Source: Dechloromonas sp. Dech2017
GTDB taxonomy: Bacteria > Pseudomonadota > Gammaproteobacteria > Burkholderiales > Rhodocyclaceae
Length of the DNA: 40,000 nt
NCBI GenBank assembly: GCA_009469585.1
Contig: SSXW01000002.1
Location: forward strand, 1-40,000
Direction of reading: 5' to 3'
Shown: one piece after another, positions 16,442-24,244 of the stretch
Numbering within the stretch: position 1 is the stretch's first letter
How the letters are laid out: each line of letters begins with the position of its first letter
Made by a program: the position numbers and the translations under genes
The notes under the pieces: model-generated
Databases searched by the model: none
Told to the model about the DNA's origin: nothing
Seen by the model: only the letters and a program-made list of their open reading frames with translations

Positions 16442-16810
16442 TCAGGCCAGCCCTTCGATGGCAGCGCCGGCCATCGCCTGGACGACCGCCTCGTGTTCGC
16501 CGATGACGCCGGCCAGGGAAAACTCGACGGCCGGATGCGTCGACCGCAGCTCGGCCAGCAGTTCGGGCACGTCGCGCTTCAGGTGCCCGCCCCGGGCGAT
16601 GAACATCGGCACGATGACGATCTTTGCCGCCCCGCCGGCGATCAGCGTGGCGATGCAATCAGGCAGGCTGGGCGCCATGAATTCGAGAAAGGCCAGTTCG
16701 ACCAGCTGTTCCGGCTGCCGGCTGCGGATGGCCGCCTGTACCCGGCGCATGGGCTCGGCCCATTCGGGATCGCGGGCGCCGTGGGCGAAAAGAATGAGCG
16801 CTTTTTTCAT
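16442..16810 (-). CDS. Small CbiX-type chelatase (sirohydrochlorin chelatase family)
   Basis: 122 aa, the single-domain CbiX(S)/SirB form that works as a dimer. Family metal ligands are His10 in LFAHGARD and His76 in FIARGGHLKRD. It inserts cobalt or iron into sirohydrochlorin. Beside genes for siroheme-dependent nitrite reduction, iron insertion for siroheme is the more likely job; this is inferred from context. It begins 10 bases after the kinase-fusion gene ends and precedes nasT, so the three are probably one operon. Confidence 0.85.
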   Translation of the reverse strand: MKKALILFAHGARDPEWAEPMRRVQAAIRSRQPEQLVELAFLEFMAPSLPDCIATLIAGGAAKIVIVPMFIARGGHLKRDVPELLAELRSTHPAVEFSLAGVIGEHEAVVQAMAGAAIEGLA

Positions 16811-16820
16811 GGGGCGAACT

Positions 16821-18509
16821 TTACCGCAACAGGATCAGCAGCAGAACAACATTCAGTCCGATGGAAGCCGCCGCGACGACCTTCCAGAACATCAGCGGAT
16901 TGCGCTGGGCAAGCGGCTGGCGGGGTGGCGGCGCGATCGGCCGGGCGGCGCCGCGCTCCAGCGCGAGGAGAAACTCCTCGGCCGTCTCGAAGCGATCCTT
17001 GGCCTCACGGGCCACCGCTTTGAGCAGGATATTTTCGAGCCAGCCGGGGATTTCCGGCCGCCAGCGGGTCGGCCGGACCGGTTCGCCGAATTTGGGCGTC
17101 TGGAAGGGTTCGATCTCGCCGTACGGGTACTTGCGCGTCAGCAGGTGGTAGAGCGTGACGCCGGCAGCGTAGAGGTCGTGGCCGGGCTGCGGGGCGGGAT
17201 CCTCGAAGAGCTCGGGCGCCATGTAGGATGGCGTGCCGGCCTGGCCGATCGGGTCGCCTGGCTTGAGTTCGGCCAGGCTGACGGCGACGCCAAGGTCGAG
17301 CACGCGCAGCACGCCGTCCTGGCCGAGGTGGACGTTGTCGGTCTTGATGTCTCGATGCACGATGTCGAGCCGGTGCAGGGCGCCGATCGCCTTGAGCAGC
17401 GCGACACCCAGGCGCACCGCATCACCTACAGGGAAATGCTGCCCGGCATCGAGCCGCGCCTGCAGCGTCGCGCCGGAATGCCAGGTCATCAGGTAGTACA
17501 GGCAACTACGCCCGTCGTCAGGGACGACCTGCGGGAAGAAGGGCGAAACGACCCGCCGGGCCCGCCATTCCTCCATGAGCAGCGCCGCTCCGGCGCTCTG
17601 GTCGCCCTCCATGGCGGGCTGCAGGGTCTTGAGCACCAGCTGCTGGTCGTTGCGCGGGTTGCGCACGCGGTACAGCAAAGTCTCGCGGGAATCGTGCAGG
17701 ATTTCCTCGACGATCAGGCCGTCGAGTTCATGCCCCACTTTGAGGCGGTGCGGCAAAGGCAGGCTGGCAGCGCTTTCCAGGCTGTCGCGCAAGCCGGGCG
17801 GCGGCAGCCCAAGTACGTCTACGACGACGGCCGTCGCGTTGTCGTGCCCGCCGTGAGCCAGGGCCAGGCTGCTCAGCGCCGCCGCGGCGCCCTGCGGCTC
17901 GGGGTGGTCGAGCAGGACTTCGCCGATCAGTACGTCGGGCAGCACGCCCCAGACGCCGTCGGAAACAAGCAGGAAGCGGTCGTGCCCGACCAGTTCCCCG
18001 TCGGAGAAATCCATCAGCACACGCGGATCGAGGCCGATGGCACGCGACAGCACGTTGTTCAGCTCGGGGTGTTCCCAGGTATGGTCCACGGTCAACTGCT
18101 GCAGGCGGCCGTCGCTCAGGCGATAGATGCGGCTGTCGCCGATGTGCGCCGTGTAGTAGCGTCGGCCGCGCAGGACCAGCGCCGACAGCGTGGTCGCCAT
18201 GCCCGACAGTTCGGCGTTGCGGCTGCCTTCGGCGATCACCCAGCGGTTGAGGGCGGTGGTCACCGTCTCGATGGCGCGCGGCACGCCCCAGGTGTCGGGC
18301 GTCGAGAAATAGTCGGAGAGCAGCCCGCGCACCGTGTATTCGGCCGCTTCCCGCCCGCCCTTGTGGCCGCCGATACCGTCGGCGACGGCGGCGATGACGC
18401 CCTTGTTTTCGAGTTCCGCCCCCTCCGGGGTGGCGATGCCGCAATAATCCTCGTTCCGCTCGCGCGGCCCGGTCAGCGATGAATAACCAACGACAACGTG
18501 TAAAGGCAT
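16821..18509 (-). CDS. PP2C phosphatase-Ser/Thr kinase fusion, membrane-anchored (first copy)
   Basis: 562 aa. The PP2C domain (about 1-235) has metal-site motifs RNEDY, VADGIGG, IGDSRIY, VSDGVW and HDNATA. The kinase domain (about 255-515) has Lys in LVLKTLQ, catalytic loop HRDIKTDN, DLG in place of DFG, and APE in SYMAPELF. The glycine-rich loop is degenerate (EILHDSRETLLY). A single C-terminal helix (FWKVVAAASIGLNVVLLLILL) should anchor it, active domains in the cytoplasm. ATG at 18509 opens the conserved part. A similar gene sits beside nasA/nirB in Pseudomonas (from memory). It follows the NasA transporter and a terminator. Substrate unknown. Confidence 0.9.
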   Translation of the reverse strand: MPLHVVVGYSSLTGPRERNEDYCGIATPEGAELENKGVIAAVADGIGGHKGGREAAEYTVRGLLSDYFSTPDTWGVPRAIETVTTALNRWVIAEGSRNAELSGMATTLSALVLRGRRYYTAHIGDSRIYRLSDGRLQQLTVDHTWEHPELNNVLSRAIGLDPRVLMDFSDGELVGHDRFLLVSDGVWGVLPDVLIGEVLLDHPEPQGAAAALSSLALAHGGHDNATAVVVDVLGLPPPGLRDSLESAASLPLPHRLKVGHELDGLIVEEILHDSRETLLYRVRNPRNDQQLVLKTLQPAMEGDQSAGAALLMEEWRARRVVSPFFPQVVPDDGRSCLYYLMTWHSGATLQARLDAGQHFPVGDAVRLGVALLKAIGALHRLDIVHRDIKTDNVHLGQDGVLRVLDLGVAVSLAELKPGDPIGQAGTPSYMAPELFEDPAPQPGHDLYAAGVTLYHLLTRKYPYGEIEPFQTPKFGEPVRPTRWRPEIPGWLENILLKAVAREAKDRFETAEEFLLALERGAARPIAPPPRQPLAQRNPLMFWKVVAAASIGLNVVLLLILLR

Positions 18510-18523
18510 GGCTTTTTCCGAAC

Positions 18524-18556
18524 AAAAAAGCGGAGCGGCCCGCAAGCCGCTCCGCT
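18524..18556 (-). terminator. Terminator between nasA and the kinase fusion
   Basis: Minus strand: a perfect 10-bp stem AGCGGAGCGG/CCGCTCCGCT with an 8-base loop, then six T. It sits 15 bases ahead of the kinase start, so the kinase is expressed either by read-through at a reduced level or from a promoter I cannot see. Confidence 0.88.
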
Positions 18557-18582
18557 CGATTCAGGCTTTCGCCTAATGTACG

Positions 18583-19797
18583 TCAGATCTTGGCGGCGGT
18601 CAGATGGCTGGCGCCCCAGGTGGTGCGCCACCGGGTCTTGACGCCGGTCAGGCCGACCAGCGCCAGGACGGCGAGCGCGGCGAAGATCATGAAGCCCATC
18701 TGGTAGCTGCCGGTCATCTGCTTGGAGTAACCCAGGCTGGAGGCGAGGTAGAAGCCGCCGACACCGCCGGCCATGCCGACCAGTCCGGTCATCACGCCGA
18801 TTTCCTTCTTGAAGCGCTGCGGCACCAGCTGGAACACGGCGCCGTTACCCATACCGAGGGCGAGCATGGCGCCGACAAAGACGGCCAGCGCCATCCACGC
18901 TTCCGGCAGGCCGACGCTGACGATGGCCAGGAAGATCGCGGCGAAGACATACATGACCGACAGCGACTTGACGCCGCCGATGCGGTCGGCCACGTTGCCG
19001 CCGATCGGACGGACCAGCGAACCGGCGAAGACGCAGCCGGCGGTGAAGAAGCCGGCCGTCTTCGGATCGAGGCCATACTGGGTGTTGAAGTAGATGACCA
19101 GCGAGGAGGCCAGGCCGACGAAGCCGCCGAAGGTGACCGAGTAGAAGAACATGAACCACCAGGCGTCCTTGTCCTTGAGCACCTTCAGGTACTCGGCCAG
19201 GGTCTTGGGTGGCGGCGCATCCGGCGCGTCCTTGGCCATGAACATGAAGGCGATCAGGACAATGATCAGCGGGATCAGCACGATGCCGAAGACGTTAGTC
19301 CAGCCGTAAGCGGCGGCGAGGCCGGGGGCGAACAGCGCGGCCAGCGCGGTGCCCGAGTTGCCGGCACCGGCGATGCCCATCGCCGTGCCCTGGTGCTCGG
19401 CCGGATACCAGCGCGAGGCCAGCGGCAGCGCGGCGGCGAAGGAGGCACCGGCAACGCCGAGGAACAAGCCGAGGACCAGCACCTCGCCGTAGGAATGCAC
19501 GCCGACCAGCCAGGCGTAGGTCATGGCGGCGATGACGATGACCTGGCCGATGATGGCCGCCTTCTTCGGCGACAGGCGGTCGACCAGGATGCCCATCATG
19601 ATGCGCAGCAGCGCACCGGCCAGCACCGGCGTGGCGACCATCAGGCCCTTTTCGGCGTGGCTCAGACCGAGGTCCTTGGCGATGCCGACGCCGAGCGGGC
19701 CGAGGATGACCCAGACCATGAAGGCGAGGTCGAAGTAGAGGAAGGCGGCAAGCAAGGTGGGCGTATGGCCAGCCTGCAGGAAGGATTTCTTGTCCAT
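18583..19797 (-). CDS. nasA: NarK/NasA-type nitrate/nitrite MFS transporter
   Basis: 404 aa with 12 predicted membrane segments. Both nitrate signatures of the NNP family are visible: AGAGNSGTALAALFAP near residue 145 and GMGNGAVFQLVPQRF near residue 325. The MFS motif GILVDRLSPKKA is near residue 70. The assimilation leader and NtrC/sigma-54 promoter upstream suggest a NasA role (nitrate uptake for growth) rather than respiratory NarK. It is first in its transcript; a terminator and then the phosphatase-kinase gene follow. Confidence 0.9.
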   Translation of the reverse strand: MDKKSFLQAGHTPTLLAAFLYFDLAFMVWVILGPLGVGIAKDLGLSHAEKGLMVATPVLAGALLRIMMGILVDRLSPKKAAIIGQVIVIAAMTYAWLVGVHSYGEVLVLGLFLGVAGASFAAALPLASRWYPAEHQGTAMGIAGAGNSGTALAALFAPGLAAAYGWTNVFGIVLIPLIIVLIAFMFMAKDAPDAPPPKTLAEYLKVLKDKDAWWFMFFYSVTFGGFVGLASSLVIYFNTQYGLDPKTAGFFTAGCVFAGSLVRPIGGNVADRIGGVKSLSVMYVFAAIFLAIVSVGLPEAWMALAVFVGAMLALGMGNGAVFQLVPQRFKKEIGVMTGLVGMAGGVGGFYLASSLGYSKQMTGSYQMGFMIFAALAVLALVGLTGVKTRWRTTWGASHLTAAKI

Positions 19798-19860
19798 GGG
19801 GATCGATTCTCCGGGGAAGACCGTGGCAACGGTCGTTAAAGGGGGGTAGCTTGTTCAGCG

Positions 19861-19897
19861 CATGACTTCGTTGCCATGTAACCGCCCCCGTTGGCGG
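19861..19897 (-). promoter_or_regulatory. Two-hairpin ANTAR (NasT) target RNA in the nasA leader
   Basis: P1 (19897-19882): stem CCGCC/GGCGG, loop AACGGG. P2 (19878-19861): stem CATGGC/GTCATG with one G-T pair, loop AACGAA. Both are hexaloops with A1 and G4. The P2 segment GGCAACG (19875-19869) can instead pair perfectly with CGTTGCC (19831-19825). No T-run follows that alternative, so the off state may be Rho-dependent or translational. The same arrangement occurs ahead of nirB. Confidence 0.8.
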
Positions 19898-19924
19898 ATG
19901 AATCGCTGCGATGCCTCCCCTTTC

Positions 19925-19939
19925 GCAAGCCGCATGCCA
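19925..19939 (-). promoter_or_regulatory. Sigma-54 promoter of nasA
   Basis: Minus strand TGGCATG (19939-19933), four bases, TTGC (19928-19925). This is a full -24/-12 match; the start would be near 19914, giving a leader of about 117 bases. Confidence 0.8.
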
Positions 19940-19945
19940 GGCTGG

Positions 19946-19958
19946 CAAGGCCTTGATT
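19946..19958 (-). promoter_or_regulatory. IHF site upstream of nasA
   Basis: Minus strand AATCAA-GGCC-TTG is an exact match to WATCAA-N4-TTR, directly upstream of the -24 element and flanked by an A/T-rich tract. Confidence 0.6.
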
Positions 19959-19992
19959 TATTTACCTTATGCCTAGTACATCGGTAGTAGGT

Positions 19993-20029
19993 CGCACCAA
20001 AACAAGGCGTACCACGCCATTGCGGTGCA
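19993..20029 (-). promoter_or_regulatory. Two NtrC-like sites upstream of nasA
   Basis: Distal site (20029-20013) begins with a perfect TGCACC half; the other half is degenerate. Proximal site (20009-19993) ends with TTGGTGC; its first half is degenerate. Centres are 20 bp apart and lie about 87 and 107 bp upstream of the predicted start, as at nirB. Confidence 0.55.
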
Positions 20030-20159
20030 GCAATTCTCTACCCGGCTGCTTGCCATGATCGGGAAAGCACGCCAAAACGCATCGCAACCGCAACTCATAG
20101 GAAAACCGCCCCTCTTTGGATCATGCCCTGCGGCATCGCCGCCGACCGCCGGCCGCCAT

Positions 20160-20194
20160 TTTGATTTTCGCCATTTTTTCGGGTCGACCGCAGC
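20160..20194. repeat. Conserved intergenic block, copy 1 (GTCGACCGCAGC motif)
   Basis: On the plus strand TTTGATTTTC, a T-run, then GTCGACCGCAGC (20183-20194). A near-identical block lies at 30363-30398 and a shorter form at 34290-34314. Each lies just downstream of the stop of a minus-strand gene. Function unknown. Confidence 0.5.
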
Positions 20195-20221
20195 AATTGC
20201 CTTGCCGGCCGCCCAATCGGG

Positions 20222-21055
20222 TCAGCTGCTTGCCCCGACCATCCGGCCGCGCACGAACAGCAGGGCGCCGTGGTCCGAGGTGAGCGCCGCTTGTTCGCAG
20301 CCCACCCGGGTCAGATGGAAATCACCGGCGCAGACCAGGCGGTCGCCGAAATAGGCGTCGCCTTCGAGCATCATGCATTCCTCGTCGCTGTCGCTGCGCG
20401 GCGCCGGCAGGCCGGCGCCGCGCTGCAGGCGGATGAAGCGTGAAACCATGTCGCCGTCGCGGTAGAGAGTTTTGCTCTCGACGCCGTCGGCGATCGTTTC
20501 CCAGACGCCGTCCGCCGCCGAAATCGTCACGGGCGGCTCGCCGGCGCCGGGAAGCAGGCCGCCGACCAGTTCGCCGAGCATGGCGCCGGCGTGGCCCAGC
20601 GACGTCCCGCGCAGATAGGCGACGACGCCCTGGCACGAGGTGATGCGCCCGTGCCGGCTGCCGGCCTGCGACAGGTGGTAGTCGCCGGGGCCGAGTTGCC
20701 GGCCGTCGAGCTCGAAGCCGCCGGAGAGCACGATGCCCTCCTCCAGACTGGCATGGCGGTGCACCGGCAGGCTGGCCCCGGCCGCCAGCTCGATCAGCAC
20801 CGAACTGCCGTGCGGCCCTTCCCACAGCATCTTGACCCGAACCCCCGACTTGACGCTACGCCAGATGCCACCCCGGGCCCGGACGGTGATCCAGCCGGCT
20901 TCGACCCGTTCGCTGGCAGCGGCCCGCCAGTGCAGGCGGGCGCGCAGCCGGTCGCGGTCGGGCAGCGGCAATTCGTCGGCGGCGAGGGCTTGGCAGATCA
21001 ATTGATTGAGCTCCGCCTGGGTGGGGTCGTCGTGGTCGTCGAAACTGTCGTTCAT
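20222..21055 (-). CDS. Two-cupin protein, probable anti-sigma partner (ChrR-like C-terminal domain)
   Basis: 277 aa. The two cupin-like units are at about 70-155 and 170-275. The first keeps metal-ligand residues (LPVHRHASLEEGIVLSGG). The second has lost the histidines (LPAPRSDSDEECMMLEGD). The N-terminal segment (DPTQAELNQLICQALAADELP) resembles the helix that follows the zinc motif of ChrR anti-sigma factors, but the H-x3-C-x2-C zinc ligands are absent. The start overlaps the ECF sigma stop by four bases, so it is coupled to it. An anti-sigma or sensory role is inferred from this coupling; catalysis by the first cupin is the alternative. Confidence 0.75.
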   Translation of the reverse strand: MNDSFDDHDDPTQAELNQLICQALAADELPLPDRDRLRARLHWRAAASERVEAGWITVRARGGIWRSVKSGVRVKMLWEGPHGSSVLIELAAGASLPVHRHASLEEGIVLSGGFELDGRQLGPGDYHLSQAGSRHGRITSCQGVVAYLRGTSLGHAGAMLGELVGGLLPGAGEPPVTISAADGVWETIADGVESKTLYRDGDMVSRFIRLQRGAGLPAPRSDSDEECMMLEGDAYFGDRLVCAGDFHLTRVGCEQAALTSDHGALLFVRGRMVGASS

Positions 21056-21747
21056 GGCATCACCATCGTCGCGCCTGGCAGCAAGGTTTCCCGCAAGCGG
21101 CCCAGGGCCCGCCGGATGTGGGATTTGACGGTGCCCAGCGGCAAGCCGGTGTGCACCGCGATTTCTTCGTGGCTCAGGCCGCGGCAAAAGGCCAGGGCGA
21201 CCAGCTGGCGCGGCAGCGGCTCCAGCCCGGCGAGCGCCGATGCCACGAGCTGGCCGGCTTGGCTGGCGGCCAGCAGGTCTTCCGGGCCGGCGGCGAGATC
21301 CGCCTCGCGCTCGCCGGCTTCGCCGTCGCACTCTGCCGGGTCGGCTCGGCGCAAGGCATCGAGAGCGCGGCTGCGGGTCATGTTCAGCATCCAGCCGACT
21401 GCGCTGCCGCGCCCGGGATCGAAGCGCGGCGCCTGGCGCCAGATTTGCCAGAAGGTGTCTTCGACCACCTCCTCGGCCGTCTGCACATTGCGGGTGATGC
21501 GCAGGGCCAGGCCGTAGATGCGCCCGGCCATCGCGTCGTAGAGTCTGGCCAGGGCTGCCTCATCGCGGTCGACCACCTGCCCGATCCAGGCCTGCAGGTT
21601 GGGCTCGGTGGCGCGCTCGACAGCATAGGCCGCACGGCCGTCCGGCGCTTGCTCGCCGGCCTGGTCGTCTTCTTCAGCCCATGCGGCAGCGCCCGGCCCG
21701 GCTTGGCGTTGGTCGTCGCGGTCATCGTCGTCCACCGTTGAATTCAT
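21052..21747 (-). CDS. ECF-family RNA polymerase sigma factor
   Basis: 231 aa. Region 2 is at about 70-140 (LARLYDAMAGRIYGLALRITRN, then AEEVVEDTFWQIWRQAPRFDPGRGSAVGWMLNMTRSRALDALRR). Region 4 is at about 170-225 (LPRQLVALAFCRGLSHEEIAVHTGLPLGTVKSHIRRALGRLRE). The N-terminus is acidic and poorly structured for about 55 residues. It overlaps the cytochrome gene upstream and the cupin gene downstream by four bases each, so the operon is tightly coupled. ECF sigma factors of this kind (RpoE/SigK-like) commonly answer oxidative stress and activate their own operon. Confidence 0.9.
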   Translation of the reverse strand: MNSTVDDDDRDDQRQAGPGAAAWAEEDDQAGEQAPDGRAAYAVERATEPNLQAWIGQVVDRDEAALARLYDAMAGRIYGLALRITRNVQTAEEVVEDTFWQIWRQAPRFDPGRGSAVGWMLNMTRSRALDALRRADPAECDGEAGEREADLAAGPEDLLAASQAGQLVASALAGLEPLPRQLVALAFCRGLSHEEIAVHTGLPLGTVKSHIRRALGRLRETLLPGATMVMP

Positions 21748-22139
21748 CTCTGCTTGCCTGTTTGCGATTCGTTGGCCAAGGGCGAAACCTGCCGCAGGTA
21801 GGCAATGATATCGGCCCGATCCACGGCGTTGTCCACCGAATATCCCATGCGCTGTCCGGGAATCAAAGCCTCCGGATTGACCAGCCAGGCGTCCAGCGTG
21901 GCGCGCTGCCAGACGATGGCGGACCGCCGCAGCGCCAGCGAATAGGCAAAGCCGTCCACACTGCCGGCGCGCCGGCCGAAGACGCCGCGATGCCGCGGCC
22001 CGGTCCGGTCGGCGTCGAGGCTGTGGCAGGCGCTGCAGCGTTGCTCGTAGAGCAACTCGCCGCGCCCGGCATCCTGGCCGGCGGCCGGGTGCGCCGCCAG
22101 CAGCGCGCCGCACAGCATGGCGACCGACGGCAAACGCAT
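21744..22139 (-). CDS. Periplasmic class I cytochrome c
   Basis: 131 aa. Signal peptide about 1-21 (ending AAG-Q). Heme motif CSACH near residue 35; GPRHRGVFGRRAGSVDGFAYS and an axial methionine in IPGQRMGY follow the cytochrome c2/c550 pattern. It would carry single electrons in the periplasm. ATG at 22139 begins the signal peptide. It follows the ferritin-like gene by one base and overlaps the sigma gene by four, so it is part of the same regulated unit. Confidence 0.88.
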   Translation of the reverse strand: MRLPSVAMLCGALLAAHPAAGQDAGRGELLYEQRCSACHSLDADRTGPRHRGVFGRRAGSVDGFAYSLALRRSAIVWQRATLDAWLVNPEALIPGQRMGYSVDNAVDRADIIAYLRQVSPLANESQTGKQR

Positions 22140-22140
22140 C

Positions 22141-22731
22141 TCAGGCCCCGAAACTGAGCGCCGCGCTCGGCACCGGCCGACCCAGCACGTTGGCCAGCAG
22201 CGCCCAGTGCATCGTTTCATCGGCGGCCAGCCGCGCCGCGACCTTGGCCAGATCGTGCGAAGTAAAGGACGGGATGACCCCGATGTAGGCGTTGGCCGCC
22301 CCCATCTCCAGGCGCGCCGCCAGCACCAGCACGTCGGCCTGGCTCTTCAGGCCGGCGGCACCGAGGGCCGTGGCGTAGTCGCCATTCGACTGGGCGGCAA
22401 CCGGCTTGCCGCCCAACTTCTCGATAGTCGCGGCCAGCGCGTCGCGGTGCCCCTTGTGATGGCTCTGGAACAGCACTGCGGTGTCGAGGACCGGTTTTTG
22501 CAGCAGGCCGCTTTCGGCGCCCGCCTGGTAGGCGGCGATGGCTTCATGCTCCAGGCCGAGGGCGACGTTGAGGATGCCGACATCCGCAGCCAGGTCGCCG
22601 CCGGCCGCCAGGGCCAGGCGCGAATGGCCGGCCAGCATGGCGACGGCGGCGCCTGACAGCAGCAGCCCGGAACTCCGGCCAAGGAAATTGCGGCGCGAGT
22701 TGTCGGCAAGTTCATTTATACGAATCAACAT
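22141..22731 (-). CDS. Tat-exported ferritin-like domain protein
   Basis: 196 aa. A twin-arginine signal (SRRNFLGRSSGLLLSGAAVAML) ends near residue 42. The rest is a four-helix ferritin-like domain of the Ferritin_2/desiccation-related type, with possible metal ligands in LGLEHEAIAAY, SHHKGHRDA, RLEMGAANAY and ADETMHWALL. ATG at 22731 has AAAGGA six bases upstream; the ATG at 22737 abuts it. Tat export suggests folding or metal loading in the cytoplasm. It is the first gene of the operon with the cytochrome c, ECF sigma and cupin genes. Confidence 0.85.
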   Translation of the reverse strand: MLIRINELADNSRRNFLGRSSGLLLSGAAVAMLAGHSRLALAAGGDLAADVGILNVALGLEHEAIAAYQAGAESGLLQKPVLDTAVLFQSHHKGHRDALAATIEKLGGKPVAAQSNGDYATALGAAGLKSQADVLVLAARLEMGAANAYIGVIPSFTSHDLAKVAARLAADETMHWALLANVLGRPVPSAALSFGA

Positions 22732-22826
22732 GATCATTCCTTTCGTCGTTTGGGGCAGCGACCGATCGCTGCGCAGGAGGTCGGCATCCCCGGCGTTTCA
22801 ACCATAGCGGGCCGCCTGATCCTTAC

Positions 22827-22852
22827 TACGCAGGGTTCGGGAATTCGGATGC
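22827..22852 (-). promoter_or_regulatory. Candidate ECF-type promoter of the ferritin-like/sigma operon
   Basis: Minus strand GCATCC (22852-22847), 16 bases, CGTA (22830-22827), in a region that lacks a sigma-70-like promoter. The pattern is of ECF type and autoregulation is usual, but no second copy in the window supports it. Confidence 0.3.
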
Positions 22853-22932
22853 AATGTTTTGCCGACTGCGTACGCCGTCACGGCAGCGCCATAGCAATCC
22901 CTGATGGCGTCATCTATCCTTGAGGTATTGGA

Positions 22933-23793
22933 TTGAACCGGGAGTTTGCTTTGACCCTCTGCCGTTTCCTGATCTCGCTGGCCTTCGCGCAGGCGACTTC
23001 CTGCGGCGCCGCAGCCTGGGCCGGTGGCGCCCTCGATGCGCCCCGGGCAGCGGGCATGCGCGAGTTGGGCGGTGGCATCTTCGTCTCCCCGGACATGTCC
23101 CCGGAACAGGTAGCCAGACTGCCGCGCCTGGTCGAAGGCGCCCGTCGACGCCTAGCGCTGTATTACGGCGCTGCCGCGGCGCGGCCGAATATCGTCTTTT
23201 GCGCCAGCACCGATTGCTACCGCGGGTTTGGCGGCATCGGGCTAGGGTTTTCGGACGGCGCCAACGTCCTGATCGCTCCGCAGGGGCAGCGCATCGCCAT
23301 CGTCGCCCACGAATTGGCCCACGTCGAGTTGGCCAACCGCCTGGGCGGACTCGAAAGGGTGTTGGAGCACGTTCCGCAGTGGTTCGACGAGGGGTTGGCC
23401 GTGATGGCCAGTTTTGCCGGCGAATTCAACGACGAAGCCTGGATGGAGGCGACCGCCGACGGGGCTCTGGCCCCGCCCTTGGACGAACTGGTGGCAATGG
23501 ATGATTGGGCCAGGCTGACCGGCCCCAACGGCGAGAACATGCAGACAACCTACGGCACGGCGCGCCAGGAGATCAGTCGATGGTTCTCGGTAGTTGGCAT
23601 CGACGGGTTGGCCGACCTGTTGACGGCGCTGGAAACCGGCAAAAGCTTCGCTGAGTCCTATTCCCGGATCGAGGATGTTTACCGGGTAACCGCCAACGCC
23701 TCGCAACAGGTCGCCGACAGCGACGAAGACAAACCTGGCGAGGCTGCCACGCCCTTTGTCGGACCGATCAACCGGGGGCGGGCTGCCTGGTAG
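22933..23793 (+). CDS. Secreted putative zinc metallopeptidase (HExxH)
   Basis: 286 aa. Signal peptide about 1-30 (LTLCRFLISLAFAQATSCGAAAWA). The zinc motif HELAH is near residue 128 and is followed about 25 residues later by WFDEGLAV, whose Glu is the likely third ligand, the gluzincin arrangement. The C-terminal 40 residues are polar and probably disordered. There is no ATG: TTG at 22933 has GAGG seven bases upstream, and TTG at 22951 with GGGAG is equally possible. It diverges from the ECF operon. Substrate unknown; a non-catalytic role is not excluded. Confidence 0.75.
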   Translation: MNREFALTLCRFLISLAFAQATSCGAAAWAGGALDAPRAAGMRELGGGIFVSPDMSPEQVARLPRLVEGARRRLALYYGAAAARPNIVFCASTDCYRGFGGIGLGFSDGANVLIAPQGQRIAIVAHELAHVELANRLGGLERVLEHVPQWFDEGLAVMASFAGEFNDEAWMEATADGALAPPLDELVAMDDWARLTGPNGENMQTTYGTARQEISRWFSVVGIDGLADLLTALETGKSFAESYSRIEDVYRVTANASQQVADSDEDKPGEAATPFVGPINRGRAAW

Positions 23794-23846
23794 GCAGGCG
23801 CCGCCAAGCCCGACAGTTCGCAATCAACGGCAGAACACGAATGCAG

Positions 23847-23878
23847 GCCCCGGGGGAGCCAACCCACCGGGGCATTTT
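23847..23878 (+). terminator. Probable terminator after the metallopeptidase gene
   Basis: Stem GCCCCGGGGG/CCC-A-CCGGGGC (10 bp, one bulge) with a 6-base loop, followed by ATTTTC. The short T-run makes it a moderate terminator; it lies about 55 bases after the stop. Confidence 0.6.
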
Positions 23879-23920
23879 CACGCCTACCGCGAGGCGCCAA
23901 CAAAATTTTCGGAAGGCCTC

Positions 23921-24244
23921 TCAGTCGCCGCCAAAGCTGGCGCTGTAAATGGCGTGGCCATCCGGACCGGAGGCTGTGCCATAGGTTGCCTTGCCTTGGA
24001 TTTCAAGCGCCGTGGCCGGCGAGGCTTCGCCACCCACAAAGGCCCGCTGATAGGCCTCGTGGCCGCTCCAGACATTGCCCGACGGGGTGCCAAAGGCCGC
24101 TTTCCCGGTCATTTCGGGGGCCGTGCTTACCGAATGGCCGTAAAAGGCCTGATAGTAGGTGTCGTGGGCGTCGCCGGCGATGGCTGAACCGGTGGCGGCG
24201 AGGGCTGCGAACGAGAAAAGAACAACAAGGGTCTTGGTTTTCAT
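23921..24244 (-). CDS. Small secreted repeat protein, unknown function
   Basis: 107 aa. Signal peptide 1-23 (ending AIA-G). The mature part is built from two imperfect repeats of about 36 residues and a third half-repeat: YYQAFYG (30-36), AYQRAFVG (64-71) and IYSASFGG (99-106) alternate with GKAAFGTPSG (47-56) and GKATYGTASG (84-93). It is rich in Gly, Ala and aromatic residues and has no Cys. ATG at 24244 has GGAG eight bases upstream. I do not recognise the family. It converges on the metallopeptidase gene and has its own transcript. Confidence 0.75.
   Translation of the reverse strand: MKTKTLVVLFSFAALAATGSAIAGDAHDTYYQAFYGHSVSTAPEMTGKAAFGTPSGNVWSGHEAYQRAFVGGEASPATALEIQGKATYGTASGPDGHAIYSASFGGD

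Noticed and set aside
18524..18556. ANTAR-type hairpin ahead of the first kinase fusion
   Set aside because: The loop has eight bases, there is no partner hairpin, and a T-run follows; it is an ordinary terminator.
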